DNA of 64,000 bases, taken from NCBI RefSeq assembly GCF_009708215.1, contig NZ_CP046175.1, forward strand, positions 186,001-250,000. Direction: 5' to 3'. The notes under the pieces are model-generated. The model was not told the origin of the DNA and ran no database searches. It saw nothing but the letters and a program-made list of their open reading frames with translations. The DNA comes from Occultella kanbiaonis. GTDB taxonomy: Bacteria > Actinomycetota > Actinomycetes > Actinomycetales > Beutenbergiaceae. Made by a program: the position numbers and the translations under genes. Of this stretch, positions 43,410 to 52,649 are shown in pieces; the first letter of the stretch is position 1, and each line of letters begins with the position of its first letter.

Positions 43410-44333
43410 ATGACCGCACGGACTCGGCGAACGGCGGCCAAGCGGCGGGAGCACCTCTGGTGCTACGTGCTGCTGCTGCCGCTGCTGGTGGCGTTCGGAG
43501 GGTTCACCCTGTGGCCCATCGTCGCCAGCTGGTGGTACTCGCTCTTCGACTGGGACGGCGTCGGCAATCCCACCGAGTGGGTCGGGTTGGCCAACTTCGT
43601 CGAAGTGCTGACCGCCCCGGACTTCTGGCGTGCCTTCTGGCACACGTTCCTGTTCTCGCTGGTCGCGATCCTGATCGAGCTCCCGCTTGCGCTCGCGTTC
43701 GCGATCCTGCTGAACAATGCCAGGCTCCGTGGCCGGAACCTTTACCGCCTCGCCCTGTTCGTGCCGGTCGTCACGACGACGGCGGTGGTCGGCATCGTCT
43801 TTGTCGCCCTCCTCGACCCGGTGCGGGGGGCCGTCAACGAGATCCTGCTCGCGGTCGGGCTCGTCGACGCCCCGATCAACTTCCTCGGATCGACGACGAC
43901 GGCGCTGCCCACCCTGATGGGGATCGACCTCTGGAAGGGGTTCGGCATCTCGCTGATCTACTGGCTCGCGGCTCTGCAAACGGTGCCGAAGGACCTGATC
44001 GAGGCCGCACAGCTCGACGGCGCACGCCGGGCGAGCATCGTCCGCCACATCATGGTGCCGGTGATGGCGCCGATCGCGATCGTCATCATGTTGCTGCTGT
44101 TCCAGCGCAGCCTCGGCACCTTCGACCTCGTGCAGGCGATGACCGCCGGCGGGCCGGTCTATTCGACCGACGTCGTGCCGACCTACATCTACCGCTATGC
44201 GTTCTCACCCGAGATGCAGGCCCCACGGTACGGGTTCGCCTGCGCGGCCGGCGTGGTGTTCGGTCTGCTCACGCTGGTCCTCACCCTGCTTCAGGCGCCG
44301 GCGCTGCGATACCGAAAGCGAGTCGCCGTATGA
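43410..44333 (+). CDS. CUT1 sugar ABC transporter permease (MalF/UgpA type)
   Basis: A 307-aa permease with six membrane helices. It has LWCYVLLLPLLVAFGGFTLWPI at the start and the inner-membrane EAA loop IEAAQLDGARRASIVRHIMVP, which docks the ATPase. Its stop overlaps the next permease as ATGA. No ATPase gene is present in the operon. Confidence 0.95.
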   Translation: MTARTRRTAAKRREHLWCYVLLLPLLVAFGGFTLWPIVASWWYSLFDWDGVGNPTEWVGLANFVEVLTAPDFWRAFWHTFLFSLVAILIELPLALAFAILLNNARLRGRNLYRLALFVPVVTTTAVVGIVFVALLDPVRGAVNEILLAVGLVDAPINFLGSTTTALPTLMGIDLWKGFGISLIYWLAALQTVPKDLIEAAQLDGARRASIVRHIMVPVMAPIAIVIMLLLFQRSLGTFDLVQAMTAGGPVYSTDVVPTYIYRYAFSPEMQAPRYGFACAAGVVFGLLTLVLTLLQAPALRYRKRVAV

Positions 44334-45250
44334 GCACCACGGTCACGTCGGGCACCTCGGCCGCACCGGCGGATCCGACCCGCACCCCGGACGGGCTGCC
44401 GAAGCTGTACCACGGCAGGAAGTCCGGGTGGCGCTGGCGTCCGCAACTGTCGCACCTGTTCCTCGTCCCGTTCTGTCTGGTCTGGGTCTACCCCTTCATC
44501 TGGATGTTCTCGGCGGCCTTCAAGTCGCAGCGCGAGATGCTGCTCGGCGGACTGAGCCTCATTCCGGAGGAGCCCACCCTCGACAACTTCTCGCGGGCCT
44601 GGACGACCGCGAAGTTCGGTGAGTACACCGTCAACACGATCATCTTCACGGTGCTTGTCGTGGCCATCGTGCTCCTGGTGACATCGTTGGCCGGATACGC
44701 CCTGTCCCGCCCCGGGCTACCGTTCAAGAAACTGATCATCGGCATCCTGGTCGCGACCATGTTCATCCCGCACGGCTACACGATCATCCCCGTGTTCCTG
44801 CTCGTGAACGAGCTGGGACTGGGCAATAGTCTGCTGGGTGCCGCGCTGGCGCAGGCGGCGCCGGTCCATGTGGTCCCGGTGCTGCTGTTCATGGGCTTCT
44901 TCGGGGGCATGCCCTCGGAGCTGGAGGATGCGGCCAAGGTCGACGGTGCCGGGTTCTTCCGGACCTTCCTCTCGATCATGCTGCCGCTGGCCAAGCCGGT
45001 GATCGGGACGGTCGCGCTCATGAACTTCATCAGTGCGTGGAGCGCATTCTTCGTGCCGCTCGTGTTCACCCTCGGCAATCCGGGTCTGCGCACGCTCGGG
45101 GTCGGCATGTACAACTTCTTCGGCCAGGAGTCGACCGACTTCGCCGGTCTCGCCGCTGGCGCGACGATCAGCGTCCTGCCCACCATCGTCGTGTTTCTGC
45201 TCCTGCAGAAGACCTTCATCGAGGGCATTGCCGGTGCCGTCAAGAGCTGA
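44330..45250 (+). CDS. CUT1 sugar ABC transporter permease (MalG/UgpE type)
   Basis: A 306-aa permease. A polar N-terminus of about 45 residues is followed by FLVPFCLVWVYPFIWMFSAAFKS, and the EAA loop is LEDAAKVDGAGFFRTFLSIMLP. It starts in the ATGA overlap with the previous gene and closes the importer module; the big 1580-aa toroid gene follows after 108 nt. The pair must use a shared MsiK-like ATPase encoded elsewhere. Confidence 0.95.
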   Translation: MSTTVTSGTSAAPADPTRTPDGLPKLYHGRKSGWRWRPQLSHLFLVPFCLVWVYPFIWMFSAAFKSQREMLLGGLSLIPEEPTLDNFSRAWTTAKFGEYTVNTIIFTVLVVAIVLLVTSLAGYALSRPGLPFKKLIIGILVATMFIPHGYTIIPVFLLVNELGLGNSLLGAALAQAAPVHVVPVLLFMGFFGGMPSELEDAAKVDGAGFFRTFLSIMLPLAKPVIGTVALMNFISAWSAFFVPLVFTLGNPGLRTLGVGMYNFFGQESTDFAGLAAGATISVLPTIVVFLLLQKTFIEGIAGAVKS

Positions 45251-45358
45251 TCGGCCCGTGGTCGTCCATGAAGACGCACCGGCCGGCAACCTTGTTGGCC
45301 ACGTGCGCGGCGGTCCTGATCACAGCAGCTCAGTCGCAACGAGGCGAGGAGATCACAG

Positions 45359-48300
45359 ATGAGCACGACCCCGACCAGTCCCGGCCGCGCCGGCACCAGA
45401 TCGGTGCCGCAGGGCCTGCGCGGCATGAGCCGCCGACACGCGATCGGCCTATTGCTGGGCAGCGCGGTGCTGCCGGCCGTGGTCGGCGCCGCCCCGGCAT
45501 CGGCAACGGCCGATCCGGCAAGGCGGCGGGCCAGCACGGTCGACGATGCGCTGCGCCGTCTCGACCTGCCCGACCTGCGGTACCGCCGGCTGTTCCAGAT
45601 CGCCAACGACCGATACCGGATGACGTTCGGCTGGGCACGCTGGCACGGCGGGCAGAGCGTCGTGCGCGATCTCGAGGTCCGCCGGGACGGGTCCTGGGTC
45701 GCCGCGACGCAGGCGCAGCGCCGGCTGGACGAACAGTGGATCGTTTACCGCCATGGCGCACCTGGCCACCCGCGGTCGACACCCGTCTGGGTCGCCTTCG
45801 ACCAGGTCACCCAGGTCGGCAGCAACTCGGTCGAGCTGCGGGCCGGCGATCCGGACCTGTTCGAACTCGTCGTCCGGTGGTCCCTTGACGGGGACCATCC
45901 GGAGGCGCAGTTCGTCCTCACCGCCCACGAGGCGGGTGAGTACATCGTCGCCTATCAATCGGGTGACGTGACCGACCTCGATGGCGTGGACGAGGTGCTC
46001 TGCGGGGCGCAGCAGCACGCGAAGGTCGTACTCGAGGATCCGCAGCCACGTGGCGCCTGGGAGTTGTTCGCGCCGATGGCGCTCACCCAGCGAGAGGTCG
46101 GCGGCGGACCGCTCACCTCGGGGGTGTTCGTGCCGGCCGAGGTGCTGGAGTTCGAGCACGAGCAGGCGCTCGGTGGCGATGACCAGCCCTTCGGGATGAG
46201 TCTGCGCAACGACTCGCTCGACATCACGCCGACGATCTATGCGCCGCAGCCGGGACTGCGCGCCACTATGGCAGCCGGTGCGAGCCGTGGCTTCACGTTC
46301 GGCATCTGTGCCTACGAAGGCCCGCTCTACGACGCATTCGTCGGGCTCGCCCGGGATGCGTATGACTTCCGTGCGTACCGCAGCAATGTCTACGGCTCCT
46401 CGCTCACGGACACCGTCCACACCATGCTCGACCTCGCCGTGGTGGAGCCGGACGCTGACGACAGTGAGGACTTCGCACCGTCGTTCTCCGGCTGGTGGAG
46501 CCGTGCCAAGGGTTTCATGAACGTCGAGATCACCGACGACGTCCGGGTCGCGGTGGGCGGCGTGCTGCAGTCGGCACACCTGCTCACGTCGACCACCGAC
46601 GATGCCCCCCTGTACGCCGACCGTGCGCGGCCCATGGTCGAGTATCAGCTCTCCCGCGGCAGCATCGCGTACTCGCCGCTGAGCAAGCCGGGACAGGTGG
46701 CGAACCAGCACCGGCTCGGCTACGTCGCCGGGGACGCGATCATGCTCAACGCGCTGTACGAGCTCAGCGGGCATCGCGCCGGCGGGATCCGACGGCTCGG
46801 CATCGCGAGCATCGCTGCGGACGAGGTCGGCAGGGACCGGCCACGCTTCGCCGTCGAGTTGGCCGCCTACCAACTCACCGGGGACGAGTCCCACATCACC
46901 GCAGCTCTGCGCCTGGCCCGGGACTACATCGAGCACGAGATCGACACCGCATACACGAACGTGCCCGCCGAGGCTGGCTTCGCCATCTCCTACAGCCGGT
47001 CCTGGCTGGACCTCGTCGTCCTGTACGAGGCGACCGGTGAGGCGGACATCCTGGCCGGCGCCTACCGCGAGGCGCAGCGCTTCGTCACGCAGACGACCCT
47101 GCGCCCTGTGCCCGTCGGCGGGACCGTCACGGTCGGGCAGCCGCCGGTGCGGACGCAGCAGTACGACTGGCCCTCGGACGGCTTGCCCGCCTACCCTCGG
47201 ACCGCGGTCGACGTCGAGACCGTACCGTCCTGGTACGTCTCGACCACGGGCCTGACGTTCGAACAGCTGACCACGTACAAGGTGAGCACCTCGGCCAGCA
47301 CGGCGGCGGGCGGCGGATTCGTCTTCAACCCGTGCTGGGCGGGTGCCCTGCTGCGGCTCGGGCACTACGCCGACGACGACCTGATCGTCGACCTCGCCCA
47401 CAACATGGTGATCGGCCGGTACACGAACTACCCCGGCTACTACAGCCGTGACTTCCAGGTGATCCAGATGAAGCCGGACTTCCCGCTCCTGGGTCCGAGC
47501 GGCGTCACCGCGATCTACCCCCACCACATGCCGGCCCAGATCGGGATGACGATCGACTACCTGGTATCCGAGCACCTGGTGCGCTCGGGCGGGCAGATCG
47601 ACTTCCCGGGGGTGCACGAGGCGGACTACGTGTACTTCCGGTACACGCTGTTCGGTCACGCACCCGGCCGGTTCTATGGCGAGGACGGCGTGTGGCCGTG
47701 GTTCCCACGTGGCATCGTCGAGGTCGACAACCCGGCGGTGAACTGGTTGACCGGTGTCGGCAACGGTTCGCTCTACCTCAGCCTCACGAACACCACCGGC
47801 GAAGCGCAGGTCGTCGTCGTCAGCCTTGCGACCGACCTCCTGGGGCTGCAGCCGAACGACAGTGTTGACGTCGAGGTGCTGAGCGACCCGTCGGGTTCGA
47901 CGGCGTCCCTACCGGCGGGCGGATTCGAGGTCACCGTGCCGCCGTACGGCATCGTCGCGGTCGCCGCCCGCGCCATCGACGTCCGCGCACCCTGGCATGT
48001 GCCCGCGGTCGATGGCGATCACGGCGCCACGACCTTCCATGCTCGGCCGGCGGATGCCAACCTCGGGGTCGTCCGCGGGGTGCTGCTGCCACGGGCCGGC
48101 GGAGGCTCCGGCTACGACGCCTACGTGATGGTCGACAGTCTCGACCCGGTGACGCTCGAGCATCGGATCGACGAGGGTGCCTGGGTGCCGTCGCCGGTGA
48201 AGCCATACCCCTACGAGTGGACCATCGGCGTCGATGAGGTCACCGCATCCTTCGGCTATCGCGTCGTCACCGACACGGTCACGACCGACCCGGTGACGCT

Positions 48301-50101
48301 GAGGCTTCCCGCTGCGCAGACCGGAGGCCTCGGCGCGGACGTGCTGGTGGACCTCGACGCACCCAGCACCACCGTCGCCGGGGGCGATGTCACGGTCCGG
48401 GTGACCGTGCGGAACCTGACGTCGGCCACGCTGGTGAGCGCCACCGTCGACCTGGACCTGCCGAGTGGCTGGACGCCGGCGCCGGTTGCCGTGCCGACCG
48501 ACCCGATCCCACCGGGCGGCACGGCGACCTGGACCTACGACGTCTCCGTGGCGGCCGGCGAGCCGTTCGGTTCTCCGGCGCTCGCGGCCACGGCGACCTG
48601 GACCGGTGGCACGGCCCGGTCGGAGCCGTTCCAGCTCGCGGTGCGCGACGCTCGGCGTCTGGTCGGGGTGGTCGCCGGCATCCAGCGCGTGACCGAGCCC
48701 AGGCAGCAGTTCACGGTGACCACGACGGTCAGCAATCCCGGTACCCAGGCGGTCGACATCCCGGTCACGATCTCCGGCCCGGGCGGCTGGTCGATCGACG
48801 TACCGACCGCACAGGTGAGCGTGCCCGCGGGGGATGTCGGGCGCCACGCGGTGACGGTGACCGCGCCGGCCGAACTGCCGTGGGGGACAAGCCCTCGTTT
48901 CACCGCGGCCCTGGACGGCATCTGGTCGGCGAACGTCGCTGTCGCGGTCGCCACCGAGCCGCAGGTGGTCCACGTGCAGAGCCCGTGGCCGCTGTACCAG
49001 GAGACCGGGCAGTGGCGCTTCAGCGGTCTCGCCGGCTGGGGTGGTACGCGCAGCCGCTACAACCTCGACGGTCTCACCGGTGGCACCGCGCGCTGGGCAC
49101 CCGACATCCCAGCGGCAGGATCCTATGAGGTGTCGGTCTGGTATCCCGCCCACACCGTCTCGACCACCCAGGCAGCGTTCGTGATCCGGCACGGAGGCGG
49201 TGAGAACACCGTGGTGGTCGACCAGACGTCGGGCGGCGGCGAATGGCGATCGCTCGGGTACTTCGAGTTCGAGGCGGGCCGCACCGGCGACGTCTATCTC
49301 GAGGTCCTGGATGCGGGGACCCATCGCACCAGTGCGGTCCGGTTCCGCCCCACGACCGACGCGGATCTCCGGGCGAACCTGCACGTGAGCGCGGCTGACA
49401 TCGCGACTCCAGGAGGAACGAGCAACGTGACCGTCAGCGTCTCGGCGGCGCCGGCGGCAGCCATCGCCGGCTGCCTCTCCATCGGCGTGCCCGCCGGCTG
49501 GCACGCAGAGCCGGGGGCCGTCGACGTCGAACTCGCAGCGGGAGACGAGCAGACGATCGAGGTGGACATCCAGGCGCCGGCGAGCGCCGCCGTCGGGGCA
49601 CTGCACGAGGTGACCCTCACCTTCGGTGAGCTGACTACGACGGCGATCATCGCCGTCGGCGAGGTCGATCCCGGGAACCGGGTGGTTATCGACACCGGCA
49701 GCGGCGCGGGTAGCTACGGCGAGACCGGCGTGTGGGCGCAGTCCAACCTGCGTGGCTGGGACGGCGGCGTCACTCGGTGGATCGCGCCGGCGACCGCCGG
49801 GACCGCTGCCTGGACGCCGGCGCTCGGTGCGAGCGGACGCTACCGCGTCAGCGTCTGGTTCCCCGGTGAGATCAACAACAGTGCCCGCGCGGTCTATCGG
49901 GTCACCCATGCGGGCGGGCAGGCTGAGGTCGAGCTGGACCAGCGCCAGGGTTCGGCCTGGATCGAGCTCGGGATCTGGGACCTCGACGTGGCGACCGCGA
50001 CGGTGGCGCTGGCGGGTCTGGACACGGGCAGACTTCGGGCCGACGCGGTCCGTACCGAGCGTTTGGTAACAGCGGAGAATGGGATGGAATGCGACACGTG
50101 A
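45359..50101 (+). CDS. Large Tat-exported toroid protein with two golvesin-like domains (1580 aa)
   Basis: A paralogue of the 1335-aa protein. The Tat signal is MSRRHAIGLLLGSAVLPAVV. The same segments recur: LFAPMALTQREVGGGPLTSG, LGGDDQPFGMSLRN, NMVIGRYTNYPGYYSRDF (near residue 683), HHMPAQIGMTIDYLVSEHLV and FYGEDGVWPWFPRG (near 771). Then come NEW3-like sandwiches (about 990-1195), a first golvesin-like binding domain (about 1202-1330, YQETGQWRFSGLAGWGGTRS), another NEW3-like domain (1336-1425) and a second golvesin-like domain (1440-1575). The extra pair of modules explains the greater length. GAGGAG lies upstream of the ATG. It overlaps the GH20-like gene by 13 nt. It is probably an extracellular glycan-degrading enzyme. 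Confidence 0.75.
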   Translation: MSTTPTSPGRAGTRSVPQGLRGMSRRHAIGLLLGSAVLPAVVGAAPASATADPARRRASTVDDALRRLDLPDLRYRRLFQIANDRYRMTFGWARWHGGQSVVRDLEVRRDGSWVAATQAQRRLDEQWIVYRHGAPGHPRSTPVWVAFDQVTQVGSNSVELRAGDPDLFELVVRWSLDGDHPEAQFVLTAHEAGEYIVAYQSGDVTDLDGVDEVLCGAQQHAKVVLEDPQPRGAWELFAPMALTQREVGGGPLTSGVFVPAEVLEFEHEQALGGDDQPFGMSLRNDSLDITPTIYAPQPGLRATMAAGASRGFTFGICAYEGPLYDAFVGLARDAYDFRAYRSNVYGSSLTDTVHTMLDLAVVEPDADDSEDFAPSFSGWWSRAKGFMNVEITDDVRVAVGGVLQSAHLLTSTTDDAPLYADRARPMVEYQLSRGSIAYSPLSKPGQVANQHRLGYVAGDAIMLNALYELSGHRAGGIRRLGIASIAADEVGRDRPRFAVELAAYQLTGDESHITAALRLARDYIEHEIDTAYTNVPAEAGFAISYSRSWLDLVVLYEATGEADILAGAYREAQRFVTQTTLRPVPVGGTVTVGQPPVRTQQYDWPSDGLPAYPRTAVDVETVPSWYVSTTGLTFEQLTTYKVSTSASTAAGGGFVFNPCWAGALLRLGHYADDDLIVDLAHNMVIGRYTNYPGYYSRDFQVIQMKPDFPLLGPSGVTAIYPHHMPAQIGMTIDYLVSEHLVRSGGQIDFPGVHEADYVYFRYTLFGHAPGRFYGEDGVWPWFPRGIVEVDNPAVNWLTGVGNGSLYLSLTNTTGEAQVVVVSLATDLLGLQPNDSVDVEVLSDPSGSTASLPAGGFEVTVPPYGIVAVAARAIDVRAPWHVPAVDGDHGATTFHARPADANLGVVRGVLLPRAGGGSGYDAYVMVDSLDPVTLEHRIDEGAWVPSPVKPYPYEWTIGVDEVTASFGYRVVTDTVTTDPVTLRLPAAQTGGLGADVLVDLDAPSTTVAGGDVTVRVTVRNLTSATLVSATVDLDLPSGWTPAPVAVPTDPIPPGGTATWTYDVSVAAGEPFGSPALAATATWTGGTARSEPFQLAVRDARRLVGVVAGIQRVTEPRQQFTVTTTVSNPGTQAVDIPVTISGPGGWSIDVPTAQVSVPAGDVGRHAVTVTAPAELPWGTSPRFTAALDGIWSANVAVAVATEPQVVHVQSPWPLYQETGQWRFSGLAGWGGTRSRYNLDGLTGGTARWAPDIPAAGSYEVSVWYPAHTVSTTQAAFVIRHGGGENTVVVDQTSGGGEWRSLGYFEFEAGRTGDVYLEVLDAGTHRTSAVRFRPTTDADLRANLHVSAADIATPGGTSNVTVSVSAAPAAAIAGCLSIGVPAGWHAEPGAVDVELAAGDEQTIEVDIQAPASAAVGALHEVTLTFGELTTTAIIAVGEVDPGNRVVIDTGSGAGSYGETGVWAQSNLRGWDGGVTRWIAPATAGTAAWTPALGASGRYRVSVWFPGEINNSARAVYRVTHAGGQAEVELDQRQGSAWIELGIWDLDVATATVALAGLDTGRLRADAVRTERLVTAENGMECDT

Positions 50102-51918
50102 ATCTTGACCACGACCAGGTGCGAGCCTCGGTGCGACGGGCCCTGGAACTGGTGAGCTCCCCGGAGCAGGTGCTGCGCTGGGAGAGCGCGGAGCTGTCCG
50201 GGCAGACCGAGGCGGGGTTCGCCGTCGACCAGGACGCGGACGCGACCCGGGTGAGCTACCACGCGCTGGCGGACGCGATGCGGGCAGCGCTCGCGCTCCG
50301 TGAGCAGCCGACGGCGATCCGCGCGAGGCGGGCACTGCGTCGACTGAGCGTGATGATCGACATGTCCCGTAACGCCGTCATGCGGGTCGAGACCGTGGAG
50401 CGGTACCTGGCCTGCGCCGCGCTCATGGGCTACTCGACGCTGTACCTCTACCTCGAGGACACCTACGAGGTGCCCGGTCAGCCGTACATCGGTCACGGGC
50501 GCGGTCGCTACAGTCAGGACGAGCTCCGGCGCATCGATGACATCGCGCACGGCTTCGGCGTCGAGGTCGTGCCGGTGATCCAGACCCTCGGGCACCTGCG
50601 GCAGATCCTGAAGTGGCCGCCGTTCCACGGGATCGGCGTCGCGCCGGAGGTGATCCGCATCGGGGACGACGGTGCGTCGGACCTGATCCGGGCGATGATC
50701 ACCGCCGCGACGGCACCGTTCCGGTCGGCAAGGGTGCACCTCGGCCTGGATGAGGCCTACGGCTTCGCGGACAGGGCTCCCGACCCGACGGACCGGATGG
50801 GCCACTTCCTGCGGCACGTCGACGACGTCACCACGATCTGCCGCGAGCTGGACGTCGAGCCGATGATGTGGAGCGACATGCTCTTCGACGTCGAGCACGG
50901 CGCGAAGGACTACTACCGCACCGACCGTACGATCGCGACGCGGACGCTGGAGGCCCTTCCCGACGGCCTCACGCTGGTGTACTGGGACTATTTCCATCAC
51001 ACGGACGCCTACTACGAGCTGAAACTGCGCCAGCACCGACCGCTGCCCACGGTGATGGCCGGCGGATGCGCGAGCTGGGGACGTCTGTGGGCCCGACTGC
51101 CGGAGTCGATCACGGCCTGCACCGCCGCCGTCGGCGGGGCGATCGCCGCCGGTGTGGACGAGGCGATGATCACGATGTGGGGCAACGACGGCAACGAATG
51201 TGACTACTTCTCGTGCCTGCCGGCGCTCGCCCATGCCGGAGACCGTGCGTACGGTTTGACGGCCGAGCAGACCGACGCGGGTCTCGGGTCCCTCGGCGTG
51301 AGCCAGGAACTGTGGGTTGCGGCGTCCGCGATCGACGACCCCTTCGACGACACCGATCGCGCCGGTGCCATCGAGCCGCCGAACCCCAGCAAGTGGTTGC
51401 TGTGGCTGGACCCGCTGATCTCGTTCGGGGAGATCGGGCTCTCGGGCGAGGTCGCAGATCGGATGCGCGCGCTCGGCGAGCAGCTGATCCGCACCGAATC
51501 CGTCGACGGCCCGGATCGACGGCTCGGTGTGATCGCGCACCTGTGCCACGCCCTCGCGCTCAAGGCGGACCTTCACCTCGCGGTTCGTCCCGCCTACCTG
51601 GCCGGCGACCGGCTCGAGGCGAAGCGCCTGGCGACGGATCTCGTACCGGACGTCGAGGCTGCCGTCTCACGCCTGGCGCAAGCGCACCGCGATCGGTGGT
51701 TCGCGGACAACAAGGCCTTCGGCTGGGAGGTCCTCGAGCGCCGCTACGCCGGGCTGCTCTCGCGTCTGGCCAGCACCCGACATGCCTTGACCGAGTGGAG
51801 CGAGGGCCGCCTGGAAGAGATCGAGACGCTCGAGATCGAACCGCTGCGCGTCGCGCCGGACACCGTCAGTGCGACGGTCCCGTGGACGGTGTTCGCCACG
51901 CCGGCCGGGATGGCGTGA
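50089..51918 (+). CDS. GH20-like beta-N-acetylhexosaminidase (609 aa)
   Basis: A 609-aa paralogue of the 628-aa protein at 37.4 kb. The barrel starts VMIDMSRNAVMRVETVERYL; the catalytic pair is Asp221-Glu222 in HLGLDEAYG; QPYIGHGRGRY, VIQTLGHLRQILKWP, MMWSDMLFDV and MITMWGNDGNECDYF are equivalent landmarks. A helical C-terminal domain contains the shared segment VSRLAQAHRDRWFADNKAFGWEVLERRYAGLLSRL. There is no signal peptide. It is translationally coupled to the large toroid gene, which links a secreted depolymerising protein with a cytoplasmic exo-acting hexosaminidase. Confidence 0.82.
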   Translation: MRHVNLDHDQVRASVRRALELVSSPEQVLRWESAELSGQTEAGFAVDQDADATRVSYHALADAMRAALALREQPTAIRARRALRRLSVMIDMSRNAVMRVETVERYLACAALMGYSTLYLYLEDTYEVPGQPYIGHGRGRYSQDELRRIDDIAHGFGVEVVPVIQTLGHLRQILKWPPFHGIGVAPEVIRIGDDGASDLIRAMITAATAPFRSARVHLGLDEAYGFADRAPDPTDRMGHFLRHVDDVTTICRELDVEPMMWSDMLFDVEHGAKDYYRTDRTIATRTLEALPDGLTLVYWDYFHHTDAYYELKLRQHRPLPTVMAGGCASWGRLWARLPESITACTAAVGGAIAAGVDEAMITMWGNDGNECDYFSCLPALAHAGDRAYGLTAEQTDAGLGSLGVSQELWVAASAIDDPFDDTDRAGAIEPPNPSKWLLWLDPLISFGEIGLSGEVADRMRALGEQLIRTESVDGPDRRLGVIAHLCHALALKADLHLAVRPAYLAGDRLEAKRLATDLVPDVEAAVSRLAQAHRDRWFADNKAFGWEVLERRYAGLLSRLASTRHALTEWSEGRLEEIETLEIEPLRVAPDTVSATVPWTVFATPAGMA

Positions 51919-51970
51919 GCCGCTCCAGCGGGCTCGGGGAATCGTGGCCGTAGACACCCACGCCTCGCGG

Positions 51971-51994
51971 TGTAATCATGTAATCCTGTAATCA
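51971..51994 (+). repeat. Three tandem TGTAATC octamers
   Basis: TGTAATCA (51971), TGTAATCC (51979) and TGTAATCA (51987) follow one another without gaps and end 13 nt before the start codon of the RHH-like gene. Short iterons this close to a start are typical binding sites for cooperative ribbon-helix-helix autorepressors. Confidence 0.55.
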
Positions 51995-52007
51995 GAAGGG
52001 TGGAGAC

Positions 52008-52616
52008 ATGATGACCCGAGACGAGTACGACGAGACCCGCGAAGGACGCGAGCAGGCAGGCGGACGCTGGCGCGGTCGCGGACGAGGTGGTGGCACCGGC
52101 GGACGCGGACGTGGTGGCTGGCAGGTCGCCGATCTGCCGGCTGCCGACGACGCCGAGGACTGGTTCCGCGGTCGGCTGCCGAAGGCGTGGTTCAGCGAGG
52201 TCGAGGTGACGGTCGACCGCGAGGAGATCCTGGTGGTCGGCACCCTCGCCGAGGAGGCCGACGGCGCCGAGGCGGAGGGCCGGATCAGCCGGTTCCGCGC
52301 CGAGACCAGGGCCGAGCGGATCGAGATCGCCGAGGAGGCCCAGGCACGCTACCGGCGCAAGGTCTCGTGGGGTGCGCGACTCGGTGCGAACGGGGCGCTC
52401 TTCACCCATGTTGCGGCGCCAGTGATGACGCGCCTGCGTCAGCCCGAGCGGCGGGTGCTCGACACTCTCGTCGACGCCGGGGTTGCGCGGTCCCGCTCGG
52501 ACGCGCTGGCCTGGTCGGTGCGGCTCGTCGGCGAGCACGCCGACGAGTGGCTCGGTCAGCTCCGGGAGGCGATGGCCGAGGTCGACAAGCTGCGCTCGGA
52601 CGGGCCCACCGTCTGA
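52008..52616 (+). CDS. Gly/Arg-rich protein with probable ribbon-helix-helix C-terminus
   Basis: A 202-aa protein. Residues 15-40 are an RGRG/GGRG-rich basic tail that could contact nucleic acid. Residues 41-115 form an unknown domain (WFRGRLPKAWFSEVEVTVDREEILVVGTL). The C-terminal part, ERRVLDTLVDAGVARSRSDALAWSVRLVGEHA, matches the strand-helix-turn-helix pattern of CopG-like DNA-binding domains. ATG 52008 or the adjacent ATG 52011 may be used, after GGTGGAGA. It probably regulates itself through the TGTAATC repeats. It is not obviously linked to the glycan locus. No named family was recognised. Confidence 0.6.
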   Translation: MMTRDEYDETREGREQAGGRWRGRGRGGGTGGRGRGGWQVADLPAADDAEDWFRGRLPKAWFSEVEVTVDREEILVVGTLAEEADGAEAEGRISRFRAETRAERIEIAEEAQARYRRKVSWGARLGANGALFTHVAAPVMTRLRQPERRVLDTLVDAGVARSRSDALAWSVRLVGEHADEWLGQLREAMAEVDKLRSDGPTV

Positions 52617-52626
52617 GCTCCGCTCT

Positions 52627-52643
52627 CGGGCCGGTTCGGCCCG
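52627..52643. terminator. Hairpin terminator between convergent genes
   Basis: CGGGCCG-GTT-CGGCCCG, a perfect 7-bp stem 10 nt after the RHH-like gene's stop and 7 nt from the end of the convergent permease gene. Confidence 0.5.
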
Positions 52644-52649
52644 GTCCAG

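Noticed and set aside
47909-50335. An 808-aa minus-strand open frame opposite the 1580-aa protein
   Set aside because: Arg/Gly/Pro/Val-rich shadow of the real gene; nothing recognisable.
51971-51994. TGTAATC repeats as a CRISPR or plasmid origin
   Set aside because: Only three 8-bp units without spacers, no cas genes, and no replication protein gene. An operator is more likely.
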